A DNA stretch of 64,000 bases from Actinomycetes bacterium (GTDB taxonomy: Bacteria > Actinomycetota > Acidimicrobiia > Acidimicrobiales > Ilumatobacteraceae). Positions 17,285-26,005 of this stretch are shown here, piece by piece. The translations under genes and the position numbers were made by a program. The notes beneath the pieces were generated by a model. That model searched no databases. It was given only the letters and a program-made list of their open reading frames with translations, and was not told where the DNA came from. Position 1 is the stretch's first letter. Each line of letters starts with the position of its first letter. Location: positions 1 to 64,000 of the forward strand of contig JANYDH010000028.1 in NCBI GenBank assembly GCA_025359865.1, in the 5' to 3' direction.

Positions 17285-18208
17285 GTGGGATTTCCGGCGG
17301 ACGTGCTAGAGGTTGCGGCGAGGGTACGGAACTGGCGACGATGGGGTCCCGACGACGAACTGGGCACGCTCAACCTCATCGACGACGCGGCCCGGCGACG
17401 AGGTATCGCGTGCGCCACCACCGGCAAGGCGATCAGTCTTGCGTTGCCGCTGTCGGCCGACGGCCCGCAAATGGGCTTTGTTGAGGGTCGCATCAACCCA
17501 CAACTGCACCCGTTCAGCTTTCCGCTCACCGCCGAGCCAGGCGAAGACCGGATCTGGCACGATGACCGTCTCGAGATGGGCACCCAAGCCTGCACCCACT
17601 GGGATGGACTTGCCCACGCTTCATACGGCGGCACGATCTACAACGGCTTCCCCGACAGCGAAATCGGTGAGCATGGAGCGCTGCGGTGCGGCATCCACAA
17701 CGTGCGCTCGCTCATCTCCCGGGGTGTGCTGCTCGACGTGGCTATGGTCCACGGTGTCGACCAGCTTGAACCCGGCTACGCGCTCACAGCCGACGATCTC
17801 GATGCCGCGGTAGAGCTGGCGCGGGTCACCCTCGCACCCGGCGATGTGATCCTGCTGCACACTGGTCACATCCGCACGTTCTTGAGTGGCGATCGTCTGC
17901 ACTATGCGATCGGCGCACCGGGTCCGAGCCTCGGTACGGTGGAGTGGTTCCACCGCCACGACGTTGCCGCGGTGGCGATCGACAACTTGATCTTCGAGGT
18001 GTTCCCATGCGAGCGCGATGATGCGTTCTTGCCGGTGCACTTCCTGCATCTCGTCGACATGGGACTCACCCAGGGGCAGAACTGGGACATGGAGGCGCTC
18101 GCCGCCGACTGCGCCGAGGACGGACGGTATTCGTTCCTGCTGTCGGCGTCGCCAGAGCCGGTACTCAATGGCACCGGAGCTCCGGTCAACCCCGTCGTCG
18201 TGAAGTAG
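17285..18208 (+). CDS. Cyclase family protein (kynurenine formamidase-like)
   Basis: A 307-residue protein of the putative cyclase family, which includes metal-dependent kynurenine formamidases and hydrolases of cyclic intermediates. The metal-binding region appears as GTQACTHWDGLAHASYGG (near residue 100, equivalent to HxGTHxDxPxH), with RGVLLDVA and PGDVILLHTGH downstream. The family histidine before GTQ is replaced by glutamate-methionine, so metal binding may differ. GTG start three bases after the amidohydrolase stop. Likely opens or hydrolyses a ring or amide in the pathway. Confidence 0.82.
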   Translation: MGFPADVLEVAARVRNWRRWGPDDELGTLNLIDDAARRRGIACATTGKAISLALPLSADGPQMGFVEGRINPQLHPFSFPLTAEPGEDRIWHDDRLEMGTQACTHWDGLAHASYGGTIYNGFPDSEIGEHGALRCGIHNVRSLISRGVLLDVAMVHGVDQLEPGYALTADDLDAAVELARVTLAPGDVILLHTGHIRTFLSGDRLHYAIGAPGPSLGTVEWFHRHDVAAVAIDNLIFEVFPCERDDAFLPVHFLHLVDMGLTQGQNWDMEALAADCAEDGRYSFLLSASPEPVLNGTGAPVNPVVVK

Positions 18209-18212
18209 TGCC

Positions 18213-19865
18213 ATGACGGGGGCGCTCTCGGTAGCCGGACTACTTCGAAAGCGGGTCGGCGACCAGCACCCCGGTTACGTGTTCGAAGACAGCCAGTGGA
18301 GTTGGGATGAAGTAGTCCGCGAGTCGGCGGCACGCGCCGCGATCCTCAGCGAACTGCTCGACTTGCAACCCTTGCCGGATGACCCACGCCACGTCGGCAT
18401 ACTGCTCGCGAATGTGCCCGAGTACCTGTTCCTCGCCGGGGGCGCAGCACTCGCCGGAGTTACCCTCGTCGGCATCAACCCCACGCGACGCGGTGCCGAA
18501 CTTGCTCGCGATATCGGCCATACGCGTTGTCGTTTCGTGATCACCGACGCGGCCCAAGCGCCGCTGCTCCCCCACGATGTTCCGAGCATCATCATCGACA
18601 CCGACGACTACGCGTCGCTGCTGGCACGGCACGCGGATGCCGAGCTTCCCCCCGCCGATCCTGACCCGGCCACCACGCTGTTCTTGTTGTTCACGTCGGG
18701 TTCCACGAGCGCACCGAAGGCCGTGGTCTGCACCACCGGTCGGCTGGCCCGTACCGGTATGCGCGCGGCAGCAGCGTACGGGGTCACGCGTGCAGACGTG
18801 TGCTACTGCTGCATGCCGCTGTTCCATGGCAACGCGCTCATGGCGTGTTGGGCTCCGGCCCTCGCCGTCGGGGCAACGGTCGCGTTGCGCCGCAAGTTCT
18901 CGGCCAACCGATTTCTCGCCGACATCCGCCGGCACGACTGCACCTACTTCACGTACGTCGGCCGGTCCATCGCCTACGTCCTTGCCACAGAGCCGAGCGA
19001 CGTCGACTGCGACCATCACCTGCGGCTCGGATTCGGCACCGAGGCCTCGGCTCAGGACCGCGACCGGTTTTCCTCCCGGTTCGGCTGCCGGCTGGTGGAG
19101 GGTTACGGCTCGAGCGAGTCGGCGGTGGTGATCATGCGCACCCCCGACACTCCGGCCAATGCTTTGGGCCGACCGCGCGCTGACGACGGGTCAGACATCG
19201 CGGTCGTCGACCCTGATTCGGGAATCGAGTGTGACAGTGCCCAGCTCGACGAACACGGTGCCATTTTGAACGCGACGGACGCGATCGGCGAGCTGGTCAA
19301 TCGCAACGGTGGCGGAGCGTTCGAAGGCTACTTCGCCAACGACGAAGCCACCGCCGAGCGACTGCGCAACGGCTGGTACTGGACCGGCGACCTCGCTTAC
19401 CGCGATGCTGATGGCTTCTTCTACTTCGTCGGGCGCAATGCCGACTGGCTTCGCGTCGACAGTGAGAACTTCTCCGCTGCTCCGGTCGAAGCCATCCTTC
19501 TACGCGCGGCCGGCACCGTGATGGTAGCGGTGTATGCGGTACCCGATCCACGCACCGGCGATCAGGTGATGGCCACGATCGAGATGAGTCCGGGACAACT
19601 GTTCGACCCCGACGAGTTCGCCGAGTTTCTCAGCACGCAGCGTGATCTCGGCACGAAATGGGCACCGCGATTCGTCCGCATCACCGAGCGCGTTCCGCTG
19701 ACAGCCAACAACAAGATCAACAAGCAGCCACTTCGCGCCGAGGCATGGCGCTGTGCCGACCCGGTGTGGTGGCGACCGACGCGCGAGTCGCGATATCGAC
19801 GCTTCACCAGCACCGACCGCGACACACTCGAAACCGAATTCGCGCTTCATGGTGCACCATCATGA
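18213..19865 (+). CDS. Acyl-CoA synthetase (FadD17-like)
   Basis: A 550-residue acyl-CoA ligase. P-loop LFTSGSTSAPKAVV (near residue 165), PLFHGNALMACWAPALAVGA, EGYGSSESAV, WYWTGDLAYRDADGFFYFVG and NADWLRVDSENFSAAPVE. The C-terminus has NNKINKQPLR carrying the catalytic lysine. It closely resembles the ligase at 23610-25265 in domain order and motifs (both with the RNADWLRVD hinge), a type seen in mycobacterial sterol regulons. It overlaps the next gene by four bases. Confidence 0.88.
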   Translation: MTGALSVAGLLRKRVGDQHPGYVFEDSQWSWDEVVRESAARAAILSELLDLQPLPDDPRHVGILLANVPEYLFLAGGAALAGVTLVGINPTRRGAELARDIGHTRCRFVITDAAQAPLLPHDVPSIIIDTDDYASLLARHADAELPPADPDPATTLFLLFTSGSTSAPKAVVCTTGRLARTGMRAAAAYGVTRADVCYCCMPLFHGNALMACWAPALAVGATVALRRKFSANRFLADIRRHDCTYFTYVGRSIAYVLATEPSDVDCDHHLRLGFGTEASAQDRDRFSSRFGCRLVEGYGSSESAVVIMRTPDTPANALGRPRADDGSDIAVVDPDSGIECDSAQLDEHGAILNATDAIGELVNRNGGGAFEGYFANDEATAERLRNGWYWTGDLAYRDADGFFYFVGRNADWLRVDSENFSAAPVEAILLRAAGTVMVAVYAVPDPRTGDQVMATIEMSPGQLFDPDEFAEFLSTQRDLGTKWAPRFVRITERVPLTANNKINKQPLRAEAWRCADPVWWRPTRESRYRRFTSTDRDTLETEFALHGAPS

Positions 19866-20314
19866 GTGACAATGCCGTCGGTGCCGAGCGCCAGATCCTC
19901 AACCTCATCTACCGCTATGCCGAGTGCGTCGACGATGGCGACTTCGATGCGGTATCAGCCCTGTTCGAACATGCCGACTACCACCTTGCCGGAGCAGCCG
20001 GGCAGCGCGGTGCCGCCGTGGGTGACATCATCCGCAGCACCGTCGCGACACACGCTGGCAGCCCCCGGACCAAACACGTCACCACCAACGCGATCATCGA
20101 CATCGACATCGACATCGACATGGTGACGGCAACCTGTCGTTCCTACTTCACCGTGCTACAGGCGACCCCCATGCTCTCGCTACAGCCGATCATCACCGGG
20201 CGCTATCACGACCGGTTCGAGTGTGTCGATGGCACGTGGCGCTTTTCCGATCGGTCCATCCTCATCGAGCAGATCGGCGACCTCGCCCAGCACCTCCGAC
20301 CAGGAGTGTTGTAG
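19862..20314 (+). CDS. SnoaL/NTF2-like protein
   Basis: A 150-residue protein with the NTF2-like fold: an N-terminal helix with the motif LIYRYAECVDDGDFDAVSAL and C-terminal strands GRYHDRFE and DGTWRFSDRSI. Family members are ketosteroid isomerase-like enzymes, cyclases or dehydratases. ATG 19862 overlaps the ligase stop (ATGA). The sequence includes four Ile-Asp repeats near residue 80 produced by a 6-bp tandem repeat. Function is not predictable beyond the fold. Confidence 0.8.
   Translation: MSDNAVGAERQILNLIYRYAECVDDGDFDAVSALFEHADYHLAGAAGQRGAAVGDIIRSTVATHAGSPRTKHVTTNAIIDIDIDIDMVTATCRSYFTVLQATPMLSLQPIITGRYHDRFECVDGTWRFSDRSILIEQIGDLAQHLRPGVL
20096..20119. repeat. 6-bp in-frame tandem repeat (ATCGAC x4)
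   Basis: Four perfect copies of ATCGAC inside the SnoaL-like gene encode Ile-Asp four times. Copy-number change would keep the frame and lengthen a strand or loop. Confidence 0.8.
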
Positions 20315-20396
20315 CTGCACCCGGGTGGAGGTGAGTACCGGGCCGCGATCAACTTCTCCCCGTTGCGATGTCACCTGGTGCCTAACCGGATGTCCC

Positions 20397-20436
20397 GCGT
20401 CGAGTTGTCCTCGGTGGTGACGGGTAGCTCGACGCG
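20397..20436. repeat. CGCGTCGA REP-like hairpin, copy 1
   Basis: Arms CGCGTCGA and TCGACGCG (9 bp with the flanking G/C) around a 22-24 base loop that starts with TTGTC. It belongs to a five-copy family (see 22606, 36341, 45185, 55713). It lies between convergent genes; a second, GC-rich stem (20471-20477 with 20489-20495) follows and may be the terminator. Confidence 0.65.
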
Positions 20437-20470
20437 GCTCGCGCCAGCAGACGTTGCCAAAACTTGAGCG

Positions 20471-20495
20471 GGGCGGCTGTCGGGCCGCGCCGCCC
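20471..20495. terminator. Possible GC-rich stem at the convergent junction
   Basis: GGGCGGC pairs with GCCGCCC across an 11-base loop, directly at the stop codon of the minus-strand amidohydrolase and downstream of the plus-strand SnoaL gene. No U-tract follows, so termination is only inferred. Confidence 0.4.
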
Positions 20496-21361
20496 TACTC
20501 GATGCCGAGTACGCGGGCGGCGTTGTGGCGGAGGAACTTCGGCCACACGTCGTCATTGAATGGCACGGCCGGCATGTCGGTGAAGATCCGCTTCAGCGTG
20601 AGGCCCATCGGGAAGTAGCCGGCGTAGATCACCCGATCGGCACCGCGGCTGTTGGCGTAGTCGATGATCCGCTGGTCATAGTGCTTCGGCGCGAAGGCGC
20701 TTGTGGAGTAGTGCAGGTTCGGCCACTTCAACATCAGCTTCACCATCAACTCGGTCCACGGTTGACACCCGTGACGGGTCACGATGATGAGTTCGGGGAA
20801 GTCGTAACAGACGATGTCGAGCATCTCGACGTGCTGGCACATGCTGGGTAGCCGCGGACCGGGAATGCCGGCACAGATGAAGATCGGGATGCCCAGATCC
20901 GCGCATGTTGCGTAGACCGGATACCACTTCGCATCGCTGATCGGTATCTGCGGAGAACAGCCAGCAGGAAAGGTGCCGACGGCGCGGATGTCGAACTCTT
21001 CTTTCAGTCTCCTGATCTTGCGCACGGTACCAAGAATGTCGTTCGCGTCGGCACTGGTCGAAGCGATGAACCGTGTGGGGTGCTCGCGCAGCGCGCGCCG
21101 ACTGACCTCATCCTCGCAGCCGATCAATCCCTGCGCGATGCCGTACAGATCCATCTGCTCGAGGGTGACGGCCACGGGGTCGAGGTCACCCGGCAACGCG
21201 CCGGGTACGTTGCCCTTGAACAGATACTCGACGGGGAAGATCGACGCTTTGCTCACCGGGTCTTTGATGTTGTCACGAAAGAACGCGTAGTTCTGTTCCG
21301 GATCGGAGCGCATGAACCCGATCATGCAATCGATGATCCCGATATCGGCGGGCATGGCCAT
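20495..21361 (-). CDS. Amidohydrolase-2 family, metal ligands missing
   Basis: A 288-residue protein with the amidohydrolase-2 fold (TSADANDILGTVRKIRRL, GIPIFICAGIPGPR, LMLKWPNLHYSTSAFAPKHYDQRI, ADRVIYAGYFPMGL). The strand-1 metal site reads IIDCMIGF instead of HxH or DDH, the mid-barrel His is in a different context (ICAG), and the usual Asp of SDYP is Tyr-Phe-Pro (AGYFPMG). It is therefore unlikely to bind the catalytic metal as its relatives do. It lies five bases downstream of a canonical family member, so it may be a non-catalytic partner subunit. Confidence 0.8.
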   Translation of the reverse strand: MAMPADIGIIDCMIGFMRSDPEQNYAFFRDNIKDPVSKASIFPVEYLFKGNVPGALPGDLDPVAVTLEQMDLYGIAQGLIGCEDEVSRRALREHPTRFIASTSADANDILGTVRKIRRLKEEFDIRAVGTFPAGCSPQIPISDAKWYPVYATCADLGIPIFICAGIPGPRLPSMCQHVEMLDIVCYDFPELIIVTRHGCQPWTELMVKLMLKWPNLHYSTSAFAPKHYDQRIIDYANSRGADRVIYAGYFPMGLTLKRIFTDMPAVPFNDDVWPKFLRHNAARVLGIE

Positions 21362-21366
21362 GACCG

Positions 21367-22539
21367 TCAGCCGTTCATCAACGCGAGAGCGTTGGACGAC
21401 ATGACCTGCTGCACTTCTGCCTCGGAGAAGCCGTGCAGATCGTTCACGAAAGCGAGCGGCTCGGCGAGACCCTCGGCATGAGGGTAGTCAGAGCCGAACA
21501 GCACATGTTCGACACCGATGCAGTCGGCAAGTCCACGAAGGTCGTCCTCGTAGAACGGCGCCACCCAAAGGTGGTCACGCAGTTGCTGAACCGGATCGAC
21601 GCCGAACGCATGAGGATTCTGCGCGTAGGCCTTCTTGAGCTTCTTCATCAATGGAGCAACCCACTCGCTCCCCGACTCGATTGCGGCCACTCGCAATGCA
21701 GGGTGGCGAGTGAACACTCCGTGGCAGACGAGCACGGCAAACATGTCGAATGGCGCACGGTCGCTCGTGAGGCCGCGCATCGGCGAGAATTGGAACGCCT
21801 TGAAGTCGCCCGTCGGCTCCCAGTCATCAATGTACTTGCCATAGCCGGCATCGCCGGAGTGGAACGCGACCACAATGCCCGCTTCCGCTGCCGCTGCCCA
21901 GAATCCGTCGTACACCACGTCGCCCGGCGAACGGGTGCTGCCCGTCGATGTGGGCACCGGAGCGGTGCGCATCACGATGACCCGTACACCGCGACTGATC
22001 GCCCACTCGAGCTCGCGAAGTGCCCACTCGGGATCGGCCAACGTGATGTACGGGGCGGCGAAGATCCGGTTGCGGTACGCGAAGCCCCAGTCCTCTTCGA
22101 CCCACCGATTAAACGCCCGGAATGCGGCGCACAACGCGGGCACGTCGTGGCGTAACGACTCCTCCATGCCGACGCCGAGCGTCGGGAAGAAGAATGCGCC
22201 GTCCAGCCCTTGTCGATCCATGAGCACCAGTCGTGCGTCGCGATCGCGGTATGCCGCCGGAATCGGATCGAGTTCACCGAACATCGTCCGTAGGTCGGCA
22301 CCGGCCACCTTGCCCCGGAAGTACTGGTCGAGAGCACCGGGCTTCGATACCGGGTCGAAGGTGGGGTTGGGGATGAAGCTGTTGACCTTGCCACCCACCA
22401 GCAACCGTTGCTTGCCGCCAAGGTCGACCCATTGCATACAGCGGCGTTCCATGTCTTTGGGGATATGACGCACGAACGCATCGGTCGACTCGTAGTAGTG
22501 GTTGTCCGCGTCGAAGGGCCGAAACCCGAGTGCTGCCAT
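21367..22539 (-). CDS. Amidohydrolase-2 family protein
   Basis: A 390-residue amidohydrolase-2 protein with PFDADNHYYE at strand 1, VVAFHSGDAG mid-barrel histidine and the terminal LFGSDYPHAEG acid. Most family hallmarks are intact. A TATCGT hexamer lies 6 bases before its ATG with operator 5 immediately upstream, so it is the first gene of the unit that ends with the metal-ligand-poor paralogue. The two together look like an active and an inactive subunit, or two enzymes. Confidence 0.87.
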   Translation of the reverse strand: MAALGFRPFDADNHYYESTDAFVRHIPKDMERRCMQWVDLGGKQRLLVGGKVNSFIPNPTFDPVSKPGALDQYFRGKVAGADLRTMFGELDPIPAAYRDRDARLVLMDRQGLDGAFFFPTLGVGMEESLRHDVPALCAAFRAFNRWVEEDWGFAYRNRIFAAPYITLADPEWALRELEWAISRGVRVIVMRTAPVPTSTGSTRSPGDVVYDGFWAAAAEAGIVVAFHSGDAGYGKYIDDWEPTGDFKAFQFSPMRGLTSDRAPFDMFAVLVCHGVFTRHPALRVAAIESGSEWVAPLMKKLKKAYAQNPHAFGVDPVQQLRDHLWVAPFYEDDLRGLADCIGVEHVLFGSDYPHAEGLAEPLAFVNDLHGFSEAEVQQVMSSNALALMNG

Positions 22540-22557
22540 GACCCGACGATACCGGTA

Positions 22558-22574
22558 TCTGACGCCGCGTCAGA
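22558..22574. promoter_or_regulatory. Operator 5: TCTGAC-GCCGC-GTCAGA
   Basis: Fifth copy of the palindrome, 18 bases upstream of the minus-strand amidohydrolase start at 22539. The -10 hexamer TATCGT (22546-22551 on the minus strand) lies between operator and start. Confidence 0.8.
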
Positions 22575-22605
22575 TACCAAGCGCAAAGACGACGAGTGGC
22601 CGAGT

Positions 22606-22646
22606 CGCGTCGACTTGTCGACGCTGGACGACGATACGTCGACGCG
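22606..22646. repeat. CGCGTCGA REP-like hairpin, copy 2
   Basis: CGCGTCGAC (22606-22614) pairs with GTCGACGCG (22638-22646). The loop keeps the TTGTC-N3-GCTG order seen in the other copies. It lies between the start of the amidohydrolase and the stop of the F420-type gene, both on the minus strand. Confidence 0.7.
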
Positions 22647-22716
22647 ATGCCGATTTTCCTACCCGGTTGATAATCGGCGTCGGCCAGAACGGAGTGATGT
22701 GATGGCCGGTCGATGG

Positions 22717-23613
22717 TCAAGCGATGAGCGCCTCACCGCACCCGGCGATGGCGTCGCGCCGCACACCGAGGTCGTTGGGGTCGCCCCCGGTGAAGTACCA
22801 CGGCACCACCTGGAAGGTCGCACCCATTCCGAGCGCCTCGATGTCGGCTGCCAACTTCGCGTAGCGCTCACGGCCGGAAGCGTTGGGAATGATGTCGATC
22901 GGCAATGCATTGATGTCGAACGGGACGTCGCTCCGGCCGCATTCGTCGCGGAACCGTGCCAGATCGCTGGCAACTCGACGAATCTCGTCGCTCGAGGCCT
23001 GCACGGAGATCCATCCGTCGCCGAGTCGTGCGGCCCTGCGCAGCGCTGGTTCGCTATGCCCTCCGACGTGAATCAGCACGGGCTGAGTGGGCACCGGGCT
23101 GATCATCAGCCTGCCGAAGTCGTAGTGCCGTCCGTGGTAGTCGACAAACCGTGGCGATCCACCGGCGCATACAAGCCGCAGGATCTCGATCTGCTCGTCG
23201 AGACGGGCGCCCCGGGTGCGCATCTCGGTACGGGTCCATTCGAACTCCTCGGGGATCCACGACAACCCGACACCGAGTTCGATGCGGTCGCCACTCAGCA
23301 CGGCCAACGACGACAGTTGCTTGGCAACGATCAACGGGTCGCGCAGCGGCAACTTGACGACGTTGGTGACGAACCGGATTCTTGTCGTGATCGCGGCCAT
23401 CGCTGCCATCGCCACGAACGGTTCGACGAACGGTGTGTCGGCTGCCCAGAACCGGCTGCCGTCGGCACTGTACGGGTAGTCGGCTGACACGGTCTCCGGG
23501 TAGAACGCCGAGTCGGGTACGGCGATGAGATCAAAGCCCGCCGATTCGGCAACCGGCGCGAGCGCCATCACATGATCGGCAGGAAACATCGGGAACGGTA
23601 CGCAGAACCTCAT
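22717..23613 (-). CDS. Luciferase-like F420-dependent oxidoreductase
   Basis: A 298-residue luciferase-like protein. Segments: VPFPMFPADHVMALAPVAES at the N-terminus, AITTRIRFVTNVVKLPLRDP, GDRIELGVGLSWIPEEF and PVLIHVGGHSEPALRRAARL, the last typical of F420-binding actinobacterial members. It overlaps the upstream ligase by four bases and is the last gene of the operon that runs down from 29867. It could reduce or oxidise an alpha,beta-unsaturated or alcohol intermediate. Confidence 0.85.
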   Translation of the reverse strand: MRFCVPFPMFPADHVMALAPVAESAGFDLIAVPDSAFYPETVSADYPYSADGSRFWAADTPFVEPFVAMAAMAAITTRIRFVTNVVKLPLRDPLIVAKQLSSLAVLSGDRIELGVGLSWIPEEFEWTRTEMRTRGARLDEQIEILRLVCAGGSPRFVDYHGRHYDFGRLMISPVPTQPVLIHVGGHSEPALRRAARLGDGWISVQASSDEIRRVASDLARFRDECGRSDVPFDINALPIDIIPNASGRERYAKLAADIEALGMGATFQVVPWYFTGGDPNDLGVRRDAIAGCGEALIA

Positions 23614-25265
23614 CGGGCGATCACCGCGTCACGGCCGTGGAGATGAAACGCTTCGGCGAGTGCCGCTCTATCGGCCGAGGTGAACTCCCGGTAGCCGTTC
23701 GCCACCGCAACCCAGACCGGGTCGGCGCATTCCCATCGTTGCAGCACGAGTTCACGCTTGAGCACCTTGTTGGTCTGGGTCATCGGCAACGCATCGGTGA
23801 TGCGAACGAACGAGGGCATCCATTTCGGACCGAAATCGGGCTGAGACGCTACGAAGTTCGCAAACGCGACCGGGTCGAACACCATGCCTTCGGCGAGCTG
23901 CAGCGCGGCCATCACACGGTCGCCGGCGATCGGATCGGGCACTCCATACACCGCGCCGAGAACCACGCCGGGCAACCGGGCGAGGATCCGTTCAACGGGC
24001 GTCGCAGCGAAGTTCTCGCCGTCGACGCGCAGCCAGTCGGCATTGCGTCCGGCGAAGTAGAAGAAGCCTGCCTCGTCGCGGTAGCCGAGGTCACCAGTCC
24101 AATACGCGCCTGAGCGCATCCGCTCGGCGTTTGCCTCGGCATTGTTCCAGTAGCCCTCGAACGTGGTGCTCGCCGTGTTGACGATCTCACCGGTCGCCGC
24201 TTCGCCGTTGAGTAGTCGTTGGCGATCGTCGAAGCGTGCCCGCTCACACTCGTCGCCGGTGCGGGGGTCGAGGATCTTGACCGAGGGCGCGGCAACCCCC
24301 AGTGCGCCTGCGGGCATGTCGGCGACACGCACGATCGAGGCGCCTGTCTCGGTCTGGCCATATCCGTCGATGAGACGACAACCGAAACGTTCGGCGAAGC
24401 CGGCGAGATCAGCATCGTTGGCCTCATTGCCGAACCCGCGGATCAACGAGTTGTCGCCATCGTCGGGCCGAGCAGGAGTGGCCAAGACATACGCAAGCGG
24501 TTTGCCCACATAGTTGAAGTAGGTGGCGCCGAACCGACGGACGTCGGGTAGGAACTCGCTGGCGGAGAACTTCCGGCGCAATGCCACAGTCGCGCCGACG
24601 GCCACACTCGGGGCCCACCCGGTGAACAGCGCGTTCGAATGAAACAAAGGCATTGAAATGTACGTGACGTCAGCGGATTGGAGTCCGACGACACCGATCA
24701 TTGCCTGACACAAGCCGGCCAGACGACCCTGCGTACAGATCACCGCTTTCGGAGTGCCCGAGGTGCCGGAGGTGAACAGCAACAGGAATTGGACGCCCGG
24801 CTCGACCGTCGCTGGAGGCAGCTGTGAACCGCGGTGTTCGGAAACGGCCGCTTCGTACACGGCCGCGTCGATGTCGAAGATGTGGGATGCCGACCCGAGC
24901 TCGAGACCATCGAACAGATGAAGGGCGCTTGCCTCGGTGATGATGATCTGACACTCGGTATGGCGCACATCGTGGGCCAACTGCTCACCGCGACGGGTGG
25001 GGTTGATGCCCACCACCGTGGCACCAGTCAGAGCCGCAGCGCCGAGCCACATCGTGAACTCCGTGACATTGTCGAGTAGCACTCCGATGTGGGGCGGGCG
25101 TTGCGGATCGAGCAGTGCAGTCCATAGCGCAGCTCGGTCTGCGCAGCATTGGACCCACTCCCGATAGGTCCATGACCGATCATCGGAACGGACGGCGACC
25201 CGGTCGTCGTCTGCGCGAGCGCGCACGATGTCGGCCATCGAGCTCGGCAACGAATCGGCCATCAT
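23610..25265 (-). CDS. Acyl-CoA synthetase (FadD17-like)
   Basis: A 551-residue ligase parallel in length and motifs to the one at 18213: LLFTSGTSGTPKAVICT, ALFTGWAPSVAVGATVALRR, DGYGQTETGA, AYWTGDLGYRDEAGFFYFAG, RNADWLRVDGENFAATPVE and TNKVLKRELV. The frame is open to 25343, but ATG 25265 overlaps the SDR stop as ATGA and gives the family-typical start. The duplicated ligase suggests two acids of similar size are activated in the pathway. Confidence 0.88.
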   Translation of the reverse strand: MMADSLPSSMADIVRARADDDRVAVRSDDRSWTYREWVQCCADRAALWTALLDPQRPPHIGVLLDNVTEFTMWLGAAALTGATVVGINPTRRGEQLAHDVRHTECQIIITEASALHLFDGLELGSASHIFDIDAAVYEAAVSEHRGSQLPPATVEPGVQFLLLFTSGTSGTPKAVICTQGRLAGLCQAMIGVVGLQSADVTYISMPLFHSNALFTGWAPSVAVGATVALRRKFSASEFLPDVRRFGATYFNYVGKPLAYVLATPARPDDGDNSLIRGFGNEANDADLAGFAERFGCRLIDGYGQTETGASIVRVADMPAGALGVAAPSVKILDPRTGDECERARFDDRQRLLNGEAATGEIVNTASTTFEGYWNNAEANAERMRSGAYWTGDLGYRDEAGFFYFAGRNADWLRVDGENFAATPVERILARLPGVVLGAVYGVPDPIAGDRVMAALQLAEGMVFDPVAFANFVASQPDFGPKWMPSFVRITDALPMTQTNKVLKRELVLQRWECADPVWVAVANGYREFTSADRAALAEAFHLHGRDAVIAR

Positions 25266-26005
25266 GAGGTGACGGATCCGCCGTTCACGCCGAGCGTCTG
25301 CCCGGTGACGAACCCTGCCTCGGTACTGGCCAGGTACACGCACGCCGCGGCCACGTCGGCCGGCGACCCGAAGCGCCCGACCGCTGGCATCGCCCGCACG
25401 AGCTCACTGGTGACGATGTTCGCACTCATCCGTCCCAGCGCGATGCAGTTCACGGTGACTCCGTCACGGGCAGTCTCGATCGCAAGGTGGCGGCAGAACT
25501 GCATCGTGGCGGCCTTGGCTGCGCCATAGCACGCGACACCCATGCCCATGCCCGTACGACCGGCCTCGGACGATACGAAGATGATCCGCCCGAAGCGTTG
25601 CTCGCACATCCCGTCGATGACCCGCTTGGCGGTGTTGAGCATGCCCGTGTAGTTCACGCCCATCCAGCGTTCCCAGTTCGACGGGTCGAGGTCGCGGAAT
25701 CGGGCGAGCGGAAAGCCATCGGTTGGGATGCCTGCGTTGTGCACCAACACGTCGACCGGGCCGAAGGCGGTCTCGGTGACACCGATCGCGGCATCGACGG
25801 CAGCACGGTCACGCACGTCGGCTGTGGCCACGACCGCTCTTGCGCCCGCGCGCTCGATCGCCTCGACGGTGGCGGCCGCGCGATCCTCGAACAGATCGTT
25901 GACTCCTACCACCGCCCCGTGCTGGGCTAGAGCGAGAGCGACGCCAGCACCCATGCCCTGCCCCGATCCGGTGACGAATGCGACTCTTCCGGTGAGATCG
26001 AACAT
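25262..26005 (-). CDS. Short-chain dehydrogenase/reductase
   Basis: A 247-residue FabG-like SDR: TGSGQGMGAG, ATADVRD, VHNAGIPTDG, VSSEAGRTGMGMG and CYGAAKAA. The catalytic Tyr-x3-Lys pair (YGAAK) and Ser-Ser are present. It starts directly after the flavoenzyme stop and overlaps the ligase downstream, consistent with one long minus-strand operon. Confidence 0.88.
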   Translation of the reverse strand: MFDLTGRVAFVTGSGQGMGAGVALALAQHGAVVGVNDLFEDRAAATVEAIERAGARAVVATADVRDRAAVDAAIGVTETAFGPVDVLVHNAGIPTDGFPLARFRDLDPSNWERWMGVNYTGMLNTAKRVIDGMCEQRFGRIIFVSSEAGRTGMGMGVACYGAAKAATMQFCRHLAIETARDGVTVNCIALGRMSANIVTSELVRAMPAVGRFGSPADVAAACVYLASTEAGFVTGQTLGVNGGSVTS

